In this document: one piece after another, positions 56,970 to 64,000 of the stretch
How positions within the stretch are numbered: position 1 is the stretch's first letter
Layout of the letters: every line of letters starts with the position of its first letter
Assembly (NCBI RefSeq): GCF_016283395.1
Contig: NZ_JAEEMU010000032.1
Span: forward strand, 1 to 64,000
DNA length: 64,000 nt
Reading direction: 5' to 3'
DNA from: Ruminococcus sp.
Lineage (GTDB): Bacteria > Bacillota_A > Clostridia > Oscillospirales > Ruminococcaceae
Notes under the pieces: generated by a model
What the model saw: only the letters and a program-made list of their open reading frames with translations
The model's database searches: none
What the model was told of the DNA's origin: nothing
Translations under genes and position numbers: made by a program

Positions 56970-57785
56970 TTATATTTTCTTCTGAACAGGAATTCTCACA
57001 CGATATTCGATATAGTCATCATTCTGAATTTTACACGAGTCCGCTGATATTCCTGATGCCTGCATTGTCTCTACAGCCTTATTTATAGTATTTACGAACA
57101 TTTTCACATTCTGAAAAACCGCAGAACGCTTCTTATAACTTACCTTACTGCGTTGGCTTCCTATAAATTCATCAATAAGATGCTCTGAGCGTTCAACGTT
57201 AAGATTATTCTTGATTATCTTTTCAAGTATAAAAAGCCTGTCATCAGGACTGCCAAGCCTTAGAAGTGAACGAGCATGACGCTCAGTAAGTCCATAGTGA
57301 ATTATAAGTTCACGCTCCCTCTCGGTCAATCGAAGAATTCTGAGTTTATTTGCAATGGTACTCTGAGCACGTCCAAGTTTTACAGCAGCGTCCTCCTGAG
57401 TCATACCGTAGTATGTGATAAGCTTCTCAATTGCAGCTGCTTCGTCAAAGAAAGATAAATCCTGACGCTGGATATTCTCAACAAGTGAGAGAACAGCCGA
57501 ATGTCTGTCGCTGACCTCATGAATAATACAGGGGACTACCTCAAAACTGCATATTCTTGCTGCTCTAAGCCTGCGTTCACCTGCAATAAGTTCGTATCTT
57601 CCATCTTTTTTTCGTACTGACAATGGCTGTAATATGCCGTTCTGCGCGATAGACTCAGCAAGTCCTGTAATATCGTCATTAAAATCCTTGCGCGGCTGAT
57701 GAGGATTGGGGATGATCTCATCAATACTGACCTCAACAACCTTATTTATAAGCTTTTCCTTAGTGAAATTCAAAAATCCTGCCAT
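56970..57785 (-). CDS. noc: ParB-like nucleoid occlusion protein Noc
   Basis: A 271-residue ParB paralogue. Landmarks: DEIIPNPHQPRKDFN, GRYELIAGERRLRAARI (CTP box), VENIQRQDLSFFDEA and the helix-turn-helix MTQEDAAVKLGRAQSTIANKLRILRL. The N-terminus MAGFLNFTKEKLINKVV resembles the amphipathic membrane-targeting helix of Noc. Gene order rsmG-noc-parA-parB is that of Bacillus, where Noc prevents division over the nucleoid. No Bacillus-type Noc site (ATTTCCCGGGAAAT) was noticed, so ParB paralogue with another role remains possible. Confidence 0.85.
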   Translation of the reverse strand: MAGFLNFTKEKLINKVVEVSIDEIIPNPHQPRKDFNDDITGLAESIAQNGILQPLSVRKKDGRYELIAGERRLRAARICSFEVVPCIIHEVSDRHSAVLSLVENIQRQDLSFFDEAAAIEKLITYYGMTQEDAAVKLGRAQSTIANKLRILRLTERERELIIHYGLTERHARSLLRLGSPDDRLFILEKIIKNNLNVERSEHLIDEFIGSQRSKVSYKKRSAVFQNVKMFVNTINKAVETMQASGISADSCKIQNDDYIEYRVRIPVQKKI

Positions 57786-57848
57786 AAAAATACCTCCTTA
57801 AGTGATAATTAAATTTTAGCACCTATGGGAAATATTTTCCAGACAAAA

Positions 57849-57879
57849 AAACCGCTGTTTTTCATTCAAACAGCGGTTT
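57849..57879 (-). terminator. rsmG terminator
   Basis: AAACCGCTGTTT/AAACAGCGGTTT hairpin with flanking A-tract on the plus strand, i.e. T-tract after the stem on the minus strand. Confidence 0.8.
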
Positions 57880-57900
57880 ATATGACAAATTAAGACATTA

Positions 57901-58605
57901 TTAAAGACTTTTTTTCTTTATCTGACTGCTATTGCGCGGATATTTTGGCGGAGTTTGCGATATTTTCTTCACAACAACTATCCTGCGGCTTTCATCGAAA
58001 AGCTCGTAATCAACGGATTTTTCAATTTTACCGCCGAGAACTTCAACCGCGTTTTTACCAAGTGAAATATCCTCACTCGGACCTTTCATCGCAAGAAAGC
58101 TTCCTCCGACTTTGACAAAAGGTATACAAAGCTCACTTAGAAGTGACATATTCGCTACAGCTCTTGCACAAGAGTAGTTAAATTTTTCTCTGTACTCAGG
58201 CTTCTTTGAAACATTTTCGGCTCTTTCATGGAGAAATTCAGCCTCTATTTCAAGCTTATCGCAAAGCTGTTTAAGAAAATCAATTCTCTTATTAAGGCTA
58301 TCCAGAAGAGTAAGCTTGATGTCAGGTCTGAAAATCTTCAGCGGAACGGAAGGAAATCCAGCACCCGTTCCAACATCTATAAGTGAAGAATCTTGTTGAA
58401 TATCAACGTATTTCGATAACAAAACAGAGTCGATGAAGTGCTTGCGAAGAACCTCATGTGGCTCAGTGATCGCAGTAAGATTTACATTTTCATTATATTT
58501 CACAAGAAAATTCGCATATATATCCAGTTTCTTATATTTTTCCTCATCTAATTCAATTCCAAATGAAGAAAACTCAGAGCAACATAATTCAAAATTCGGA
58601 AGCAT
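57901..58605 (-). CDS. rsmG: 16S rRNA (guanine527-N7)-methyltransferase
   Basis: A 234-residue SAM-dependent methyltransferase (GidB). LTAITEPHEVLRKHFIDSVLL, LIDVGTGAGFPSVPLKI (SAM motif), LLDSLNKRIDFLKQL and SCARAVANMSLLSELC are diagnostic. The ATG at 58605, 1 bp past the mnmG stop with AAGGGAGAA upstream, is preferred; a much longer upstream frame would lie within mnmG. A Lys-rich tail ends the protein. Confidence 0.95.
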   Translation of the reverse strand: MLPNFELCCSEFSSFGIELDEEKYKKLDIYANFLVKYNENVNLTAITEPHEVLRKHFIDSVLLSKYVDIQQDSSLIDVGTGAGFPSVPLKIFRPDIKLTLLDSLNKRIDFLKQLCDKLEIEAEFLHERAENVSKKPEYREKFNYSCARAVANMSLLSELCIPFVKVGGSFLAMKGPSEDISLGKNAVEVLGGKIEKSVDYELFDESRRIVVVKKISQTPPKYPRNSSQIKKKSL

Positions 58606-58606
58606 T

Positions 58607-60484
58607 TCATTCTCCCTTCTCATGCATGAGCCATACAGCAAGCATTGAAATATCAGCAGGAGATACTCCTGAAATTCTTGAAGCCTGTCCAACTGAAAGC
58701 GGTTTGATCTTGTTAAGCTTCTCGATAGCTTCAAGGCGAAGTCCGTATATCTGGCTATAATCCAAGTCCTTTGGCAGTTTCTTGGACTCCATTTTTCGCA
58801 TCTGCTCGATCTGTATGAGCTGCTTCTGAATATATCCCTCATACTTTATCTGCAACTCAACTTGCTCACAAACTTCCCACGGAAGCTCCGGACGTTCACT
58901 GTCAATAAAAGCAATATCGTTATAATTTATCTGTGGACGACGTATAAGATCAGCCATTTTGCAACCCGTAGTCATTGGAGAAGTTCCTTTTTCTTCAAGG
59001 AACTCGTTAAGATCATCGGAAGGGGAGACGTTAAGCTTTGAGATACGCTCTATCTCCTCAGCAGTAAGACGCTCTTTTTCCATGAGTTTATCGTATCTTT
59101 CGGAAGAAATAAGTCCGATTTTATGACCTATCGGTGTTAATCTCTGGTCAGCATTGTCCTGACGAAGAATTAGACGATACTCACTTCGAGAGGTCATCAT
59201 TCTGTATGGGTCAGAGCATCCCTTAGTTACCAGATCATCGACGAGTGTACCGATATATGAACTTGCACGGTCAAGTATCATTGGTTCTTTTCCCTTTATT
59301 TTGAGAGCAGCATTTATGCCAGCCACAAGCCCCTGCGCACCTGCTTCCTCGTAGCCCGAGCTACCGTTGAACTGTCCTGCGCCGTAAAGTCCCTCCAAAT
59401 TTTTGAATTCAAGGGTAGGGAGGAGCTGATTTGGATTGCAGCAGTCGTATTCTATTGCGTATGCAGGTCTCATTATCTCAACGTCCTCGAGTCCGTCTAT
59501 TGTTCTTAGAAATGCAAGCTGCACGTCCTCTGGCAGTGACGACGACATTCCCTGCAAATAGTACTCATCTGTCGAAAGTCCCATGGGCTCTACAAAGAGC
59601 TGATGTCTTGGTTTATCTGAAAATCTCACTATCTTGTCCTCAATAGAAGGACAGTATCTCGGACCTACTCCTTCTATTCTTCCCGAGTATAAAGGTGATC
59701 TGTCAAGGTTAGCGAGTATTACTTCGTGAGTTTTACTGTTGGTATATGTAACATAACAGCTCACTTTATTCTCAAGCGGCTCTGCATCTGTTTCAAATGA
59801 GAACGGAACTATTCTTTCGTCGCCGTCCTGTCTTTCCATTATATCAAAATTAATACTTCTTTTGTTTACACGGCAGGGAGTTCCCGTCTTGAATCTTCTT
59901 AGCTCGACACCATTTTCTTCAAGACTTTTTGATAAATATTTGCTTGGAAGTGCCGCATCAGGACCACTTTCATATGAAACTTCACCTATATGAATCTTTC
60001 CTTTAAGGTATGTTCCTGTTGCAATTACAACAGCTTTGACTTTATATTCAGCACCGAGGGAAGTTCTCACACCTGAAATTTTTCCATCAGTGACAATAAT
60101 TTCTGCAACTTCTGCCTGTTTTACAAACAGATTTTTCTGCTTTTCACATACATTTTTCATGTACTCGTGATACTTTACACGGTCCTCCTGAGCTCTCAGG
60201 CTGTGTACAGCAGGACCTTTTCCTCGGTTGAGCATACGGCTCTGAATAAAACATTTATCCGCAGCTTTGCCCATTTCTCCGCCTAAAGCGTCTATTTCAC
60301 GCACAAGATGACCCTTTGCTGTCCCGCCGATAGACGGATTGCAGGGCATATTTGCAATCTGATCCAGCGATATTGTAAACATGACAGTCTTACAGCCAAG
60401 TCGCGCTGAAGCAAGAGCTGCCTCAACACCTGCGTGACCTGCGCCGACGATTGCCACATCAAATTCACCCATTTCGTAATTCAA
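58607..60484 (-). CDS. mnmG: tRNA U34 carboxymethylaminomethyl-modifying enzyme, FAD subunit
   Basis: A 625-residue flavoprotein (GidA) that with MnmE makes cmnm5U at the wobble position of certain tRNAs. The FAD motif VAIVGAGHAGVEAALASARLG opens the protein; NPSIGGTAKGHLVREIDALGG, GTYLKGKIHIGE and GSSGYEEAGAQGLVAGINAAL are family signatures. The best start is the TTG at 60484 (AAGGAGGG 6 bp upstream); the ATG four codons later is too far from any ribosome site. A parS-like sequence lies just upstream at 60501-60516. Confidence 0.95.
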   Translation of the reverse strand: MNYEMGEFDVAIVGAGHAGVEAALASARLGCKTVMFTISLDQIANMPCNPSIGGTAKGHLVREIDALGGEMGKAADKCFIQSRMLNRGKGPAVHSLRAQEDRVKYHEYMKNVCEKQKNLFVKQAEVAEIIVTDGKISGVRTSLGAEYKVKAVVIATGTYLKGKIHIGEVSYESGPDAALPSKYLSKSLEENGVELRRFKTGTPCRVNKRSINFDIMERQDGDERIVPFSFETDAEPLENKVSCYVTYTNSKTHEVILANLDRSPLYSGRIEGVGPRYCPSIEDKIVRFSDKPRHQLFVEPMGLSTDEYYLQGMSSSLPEDVQLAFLRTIDGLEDVEIMRPAYAIEYDCCNPNQLLPTLEFKNLEGLYGAGQFNGSSGYEEAGAQGLVAGINAALKIKGKEPMILDRASSYIGTLVDDLVTKGCSDPYRMMTSRSEYRLILRQDNADQRLTPIGHKIGLISSERYDKLMEKERLTAEEIERISKLNVSPSDDLNEFLEEKGTSPMTTGCKMADLIRRPQINYNDIAFIDSERPELPWEVCEQVELQIKYEGYIQKQLIQIEQMRKMESKKLPKDLDYSQIYGLRLEAIEKLNKIKPLSVGQASRISGVSPADISMLAVWLMHEKGE

Positions 60485-60500
60485 AAATATCCCTCCTTTT

Positions 60501-60516
60501 TGTTTCACATGAAACA
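60501..60516. promoter_or_regulatory. parS-like site 4
   Basis: TGTTTCACATGAAACA, one mismatch to consensus and identical to site 1, placed between mnmE and mnmG, 16 bp before the mnmG TTG start. Confidence 0.75.
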
Positions 60517-60518
60517 TT

Positions 60519-61880
60519 TCACTTTCCGACACAGAAGCGTGAGAATACCTCGTCCACAACTGCGTCTGTAACTTTTTCACCTGTAAGCATGAGCAGCGAC
60601 TGCTCAGCCTCATCTATAAGAATATTTACAGCATCCAGCATTTCTCCAATTTCAAGTGATGAAATAGCACTTTCAATACTTTCGAGAGCCTTGTCGATAC
60701 AGTATTTCTGACGCTCATTTGCTACAGTTACCGTATCAAAATCAGCTTCATTGAGCTTAAAAATCTCTTCAATATGCCTGTGGAGTTCCTCGACTCCCGT
60801 GTTTTCTTTCGCCGAAATATATACGATATGTTTAATCTGCTTTTCAAGCTCGGCAATATCAAGGAGCTGTCCAACGTCACTTTTGTTCACTACAGCAACG
60901 GTTTTATCTTTATTAATTTTATTAATTAAATATTGATCATCCGCGGTGAGAGGACAACTTCCGTCAAAGACAGCAATTATCAGTTCCGAAGAAGCAATCA
61001 TTTTTTCTGCCATATCCACACCGATACCCTCGATGATATCATCTGTTTCATGGATACCCGCAGTGTCAGAAAGCCTGAGAGTGATGTCGCCGATGCGGAC
61101 AGACTCCTCAATAATATCGCGTGTAGTACCTGCTATCTCAGTAACGATACTTCTCTCGCAGCCGCTGAGGCAGTTGAAAAGGGTAGACTTGCCCACGTTC
61201 GGTCTGCCGATAATAGCTGTGGAAACACCCTCCCTGAGAATACGACCACTGTCGTAATTCTGCACAAGAGACTTCAAATCATTTCGGACTTCCGAAAGCT
61301 CCTCAGTGAGAGTCTCAGAACGTACCTCGGGGATATCCTCCTCGGGATAATCAGCCCACGCTGCAAGATCACCGAGAATTTTCATAAGCTTTTTCGAGCA
61401 CTTCTCAGCCTTTTTAAAAGCTGCTCCCTCACGGAGATTTTCAGCCATTTTAAGTTCACGCTCGCCCTTTGCGGAAATAATATCCATTACCGCTTCCGCC
61501 TGTGTAAGATCAAGCTTTCCGTTGAGATAAGCCCTCTTTGTAAATTCTCCTGCTTCCGCATTCACTGCACCGTTCCCGAGAGCCGCACGAAGTACCTTTC
61601 TCGTGACGTACAAGCCGCCGTGACATGATATCTCAACAACGTCCTCGCCTGTATAGCTGTGAGGTGCGCGGAACACTGTGAGAATACAGTCATCCAGCCT
61701 TTCATCGCCGTCGTGAGCTATACCGTATGCACAGGTGTAGCCTGCCATATCCGAGACATTTTTACCGCCGTAAGGGGAGAATATCTTTTCCGCAACTCCT
61801 ATAGCATCGTCGCCCGAGATACGAATAACGGAAATACCGCCTATTGCATTCGGGGTTGAAATAGCTGCTATGGTCGACAT
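60519..61880 (-). CDS. mnmE: tRNA U34-modifying GTPase MnmE
   Basis: A 453-residue protein: an N-terminal tetrahydrofolate-binding domain (GGISVIRISGDDA), a helical domain, and an inserted GTPase with G1 GRPNVGKSTLFN, G2/G3 GTTRDI and SDTAGIHETDD, G4 VNKSD. The functional C-terminal motif is present as FCVGK (CxGK). Partner of MnmG, encoded directly downstream. The start ATG follows TAGGAG located right after the preceding terminator. Confidence 0.97.
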   Translation of the reverse strand: MSTIAAISTPNAIGGISVIRISGDDAIGVAEKIFSPYGGKNVSDMAGYTCAYGIAHDGDERLDDCILTVFRAPHSYTGEDVVEISCHGGLYVTRKVLRAALGNGAVNAEAGEFTKRAYLNGKLDLTQAEAVMDIISAKGERELKMAENLREGAAFKKAEKCSKKLMKILGDLAAWADYPEEDIPEVRSETLTEELSEVRNDLKSLVQNYDSGRILREGVSTAIIGRPNVGKSTLFNCLSGCERSIVTEIAGTTRDIIEESVRIGDITLRLSDTAGIHETDDIIEGIGVDMAEKMIASSELIIAVFDGSCPLTADDQYLINKINKDKTVAVVNKSDVGQLLDIAELEKQIKHIVYISAKENTGVEELHRHIEEIFKLNEADFDTVTVANERQKYCIDKALESIESAISSLEIGEMLDAVNILIDEAEQSLLMLTGEKVTDAVVDEVFSRFCVGK

Positions 61881-61898
61881 TTAATCACTCCTAAAAAA

Positions 61899-61920
61899 AC
61901 AACGGCATTACGCCGTTGTT
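61899..61920 (-). terminator. jag/yidC terminator before mnmE
   Basis: AACAACGGC/GCCGTTGTT hairpin followed by TTTTTTT on the minus strand, only 12 bp before the mnmE Shine-Dalgarno; it may partly uncouple mnmE from yidC-jag. Confidence 0.8.
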
Positions 61921-61933
61921 TAAGATATTTTCA

Positions 61934-63016
61934 TCAAAGCTCGATCTTTCCGTAAAGACCGCCCTGGATCTCGTCCTCAGGCTTTGGTCTCTTGTAATCC
62001 TTCTCGAAGCTTGTTGAGAGGTCAACGCTTCTGCGCTCCATGCTTACCTCTCTGTCGCGGTTATTTCTTCTCTCGCCGCCTCTTCTGTCATTTCTTCTGC
62101 CGCCGTCGCGTCTGTTGTTATCGCGTCTGCCGCCGCCTCTTCTTGGGTTGTTTGAGGAAATGATTATCTTTCTGTAAGGCTCTTCACCAACTGAACGTGA
62201 AGAAACGCCTTCGATATTTGAGATAGCTGAGTGGATAACTCTTCTTTCGTAAGGATTCATTGGCTCGAGCGGCTGTGAGCGGCCTGTTCTGAGAACTGAC
62301 TTTGCAACCTTAGCAGCCAGCTGTTCAAGAGTTTCCTTTCTCTTGCTTCTGTAGCCGAGACAGTCAATCGTAATTCTGTAGTAGTCCTTGTCGCCCTTAT
62401 TAGCGATGATAGAGCAAAGGTACTGGATAGCGTCGAGAGTCTCGCCGCGTCTGCCGATTATAGTACCGTTATTGCTGCTCTCGATATTGAGTACAGCACC
62501 TGTTTCGTTCTGATAGATCTTGTATTCAGCCTCGATATCCATAGCACGTAAAATGCTTGTGATATAGTCTCTTGCAAGCTTTACCTTTGGATTTACGAGA
62601 GCCTCGTCCTCAATAAGTGTGAAGTTATCGAGTGAATAAGCTTCTTCTGATTCTTCTGGAACTTCAACAGCAGCCTCTGCTGTCTTTTCTTCTGTCTTTG
62701 CAGCTGTTGTTTCTGTAGTAACAACAGGCTTTGTTTCTGAAACAGTCTTTACAACAGGCTCTGCCTTTGGTGCAGGAGCAGTTGTAACAGGAGCCTTTGA
62801 AGCTTCAACAGGAGCAGCAGCCTTTGGAGCAGTTGCCTGTGCTGCACCTTCTATAACAGTAGCCTTTACTTTAGCCTCTTTTGAACCGAGTCCGAAAAGA
62901 CCCTTCTTGCCTTCGTCGATGATCTCAAACTTGATCTCGCTGATTTTCTTTCCGAATTTTTTTGCTGCGAGTTCTTTAGCCTCGTCAACAGATCTTGCTG
63001 TGAATATTTCAGTCAT
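61934..63016 (-). CDS. jag: RNA-binding protein Jag (KhpB) with RGG-like tail
   Basis: A 360-residue protein, about 150 longer than Bacillus Jag. The Jag_N domain is at 1-52 (EIFTARSVDEAKELAAKKFG, GLFGLGSKEAKV). An Ala/Pro/Thr/Val-rich linker covers about 58-125. The KH domain (about 140-215) has NNGTIIGRRGETLDAIQYL; the R3H domain follows (NPYERRVIHSAI, VSSRSVGEEPYRKIII). The last 75 residues are an Arg/Gly/Asn-rich tail typical of disordered RNA-binding regions. It lies 19 bp after yidC. In other Firmicutes it binds RNA and influences cell division and envelope growth. Confidence 0.93.
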   Translation of the reverse strand: MTEIFTARSVDEAKELAAKKFGKKISEIKFEIIDEGKKGLFGLGSKEAKVKATVIEGAAQATAPKAAAPVEASKAPVTTAPAPKAEPVVKTVSETKPVVTTETTAAKTEEKTAEAAVEVPEESEEAYSLDNFTLIEDEALVNPKVKLARDYITSILRAMDIEAEYKIYQNETGAVLNIESSNNGTIIGRRGETLDAIQYLCSIIANKGDKDYYRITIDCLGYRSKRKETLEQLAAKVAKSVLRTGRSQPLEPMNPYERRVIHSAISNIEGVSSRSVGEEPYRKIIISSNNPRRGGGRRDNNRRDGGRRNDRRGGERRNNRDREVSMERRSVDLSTSFEKDYKRPKPEDEIQGGLYGKIEL

Positions 63017-63035
63017 ACATTACCTCCCTGAGGAA

Positions 63036-64000
63036 TTACTCCTCATCATCGTTATCGTCATAAGAATCACCGTATTTTTCAGCCATACGTCTTCTTGCTT
63101 CCTTGAGCTTGTCTCTGTTCTGCTTATTCTGCTCTGAACGTGAAATGCCGTTGTTTTTTCCTGAACCTGAACCGTTCTGCTGTTCAAGTGCAGCCTGCTG
63201 CTCAAGCATCTTCTGCATGAAAGTTTTCTTATTCGGATGTTTTTCTGCGTAAATTCTTGCTTTTTCTTTTTCCTTCTCATTTATTACCTTAATGCGCTCG
63301 GGAGTAAAGTAGCAGTTAAGTGCAAAGGTTATGACGAATGAGAAGACAGATGACCATATCCAGTAGAAGCCGACACCTGCGGGTACCTGGAATGCGAACC
63401 AGATGGAAAGGAGAGGGAAAAAGATCATCATGAATGTCATACAGCCGCCGCCGGGCTGTGAAACAGGATTGACCTTTTTCTGATGTATCTGGCTGTATAC
63501 AGATACGAGGAGCTGTGAAAGACCTGCAAGGAATGGTATAGAACAAAGAACTATAGCTTCCTTGGTCCAGCTGTCAGGGTGAAGTGTAGGTGTTTTTCCA
63601 AGATTTGCACCAAAGATAGTAAATTTCTCAGTAAACTCGGACACCTTTGTTAGGAATTTCTCGCTGAGAGAAACATACTTATCGCTGTTATCTCTCAGGT
63701 GCTCCATAGTAATAAGCTCGCATCTGAGATTTGATTTATCAGTACCTGCGATAGCACAGGCTTCATTGATAACATTCTTGGATATATCGAGGATATGGGT
63801 TATAGGCTTATAAATAACGTCGATAACGCCGAAGAGAAGGAACATCTGTATAAACATAGGCAGACATGAACCCATAGGGTTTACGCCCTCCTGCTGGTAC
63901 AGCTTCTGCTGTTCCTCCTGTAATTTTTGTGGGTTATTGGCGTAGCTTTTCTTTAGTTTTTCCAGCTTCGGCTGAAGAAGCTGCATTCTTGCCGAACCCT
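63036..64000 (-). CDS. yidC: Membrane protein insertase YidC/SpoIIIJ, N-terminus outside window
   Basis: The frame is open to the right edge, so the signal sequence and first membrane helix are missing; codons before the internal ATG at 63986 continue in frame (GSAR then MQLLQPKLEKLKKSY). Present are QEGVNPMGSCLPMFIQMFLLFGVIDVIY, a long polar loop of about 90 residues, three further membrane helices (VLCSIPFLAGLSQLLVSVY, MTFMMIFFPLLSIWFAFQVP, FYWIWSSVFSFVITFALNCY) and a charged Gln/Lys-rich tail of about 85 residues. It inserts proteins into the membrane. In Firmicutes rnpA, rpmH and dnaA normally lie just upstream. Confidence 0.95.
   Translation of the reverse strand, partial: GSARMQLLQPKLEKLKKSYANNPQKLQEEQQKLYQQEGVNPMGSCLPMFIQMFLLFGVIDVIYKPITHILDISKNVINEACAIAGTDKSNLRCELITMEHLRDNSDKYVSLSEKFLTKVSEFTEKFTIFGANLGKTPTLHPDSWTKEAIVLCSIPFLAGLSQLLVSVYSQIHQKKVNPVSQPGGGCMTFMMIFFPLLSIWFAFQVPAGVGFYWIWSSVFSFVITFALNCYFTPERIKVINEKEKEKARIYAEKHPNKKTFMQKMLEQQAALEQQNGSGSGKNNGISRSEQNKQNRDKLKEARRRMAEKYGDSYDDNDDEE

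Overview
The window is a low-to-mid GC Firmicutes chromosome segment, most probably from a cellulolytic Ruminococcus (R. flavefaciens/R. albus group). This is inferred from two type I dockerin proteins, a family 5 glycoside hydrolase, a sensory-type [FeFe]-hydrogenase, many GGDEF/EAL and LytTR regulators, and canonical Gram-positive gene order near the origin. No tRNA or rRNA gene, CRISPR array or intact insertion sequence was seen.

Left to right. 1-4.3 kb: end of a dockerin protein, then an ArsR-controlled redox/metal operon (arsR, C_GCAxxG_C_C protein, ArsP-type permease, thioredoxin-like protein), followed by a gene-poor stretch with a 20-base tRNA-Glu 3'-end fragment and a direct repeat. 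5-10.5 kb: an EAL protein, metG and a MutS-like ATPase, separated by dispersed repeats. 10.6-11 kb: a compact promoter-peptide-terminator unit resembling a type I toxin. 11-17.1 kb: HydS-like hydrogenase with a DivIVA-like coiled-coil gene, an orphan gene, and a sugar-binding lipoprotein paired with a degenerate GGDEF membrane protein. 17.6-23.9 kb: a six-gene plus-strand block with kinase, von Willebrand A protein and PP2C phosphatase (TerY-P-type triad) plus a zinc-ribbon/LRR protein, a QGYP-repeat protein and a membrane protein. 24-31.6 kb: an ABC-importer-like operon ending in a HlyD-like adaptor, divergent from an OmpR-type two-component system, with a six-copy 11-bp-period CTCTAA array between them.

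31.8-35.5 kb holds the most striking locus: a LytTR response regulator and GHKL kinase flanked by two outward-facing promoters of the same unusual design (twin ACATTTCACGC-like boxes 20 bp apart, then 30-31 nt, then a -10). The left one drives a glycosyltransferase. The right one drives a structured, apparently non-coding RNA of about 225 nt ending in a strong terminator, an arrangement reminiscent of agr/RNAIII but with no visible AgrB/AgrD.

35.5-39.4 kb is a run of small membrane-protein genes ending with an XRE/DUF2975 pair. 39.5-51 kb has two sigma/anti-sigma-like pairs, a cytoplasmic GH5 enzyme, an alcohol dehydrogenase-metallophosphatase-PARG operon, a dockerin protein and exonuclease III. 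51.1-53.3 kb is a redox operon (flavodiiron protein, FTR-like protein, GNAT, thioredoxin). 53.7-64 kb is the origin-proximal set on the minus strand: yidC, jag, mnmE, mnmG, rsmG, noc, parA, parB, serS, with a cluster of parS sites between noc and parA. The replication origin is expected to lie just beyond the right edge.
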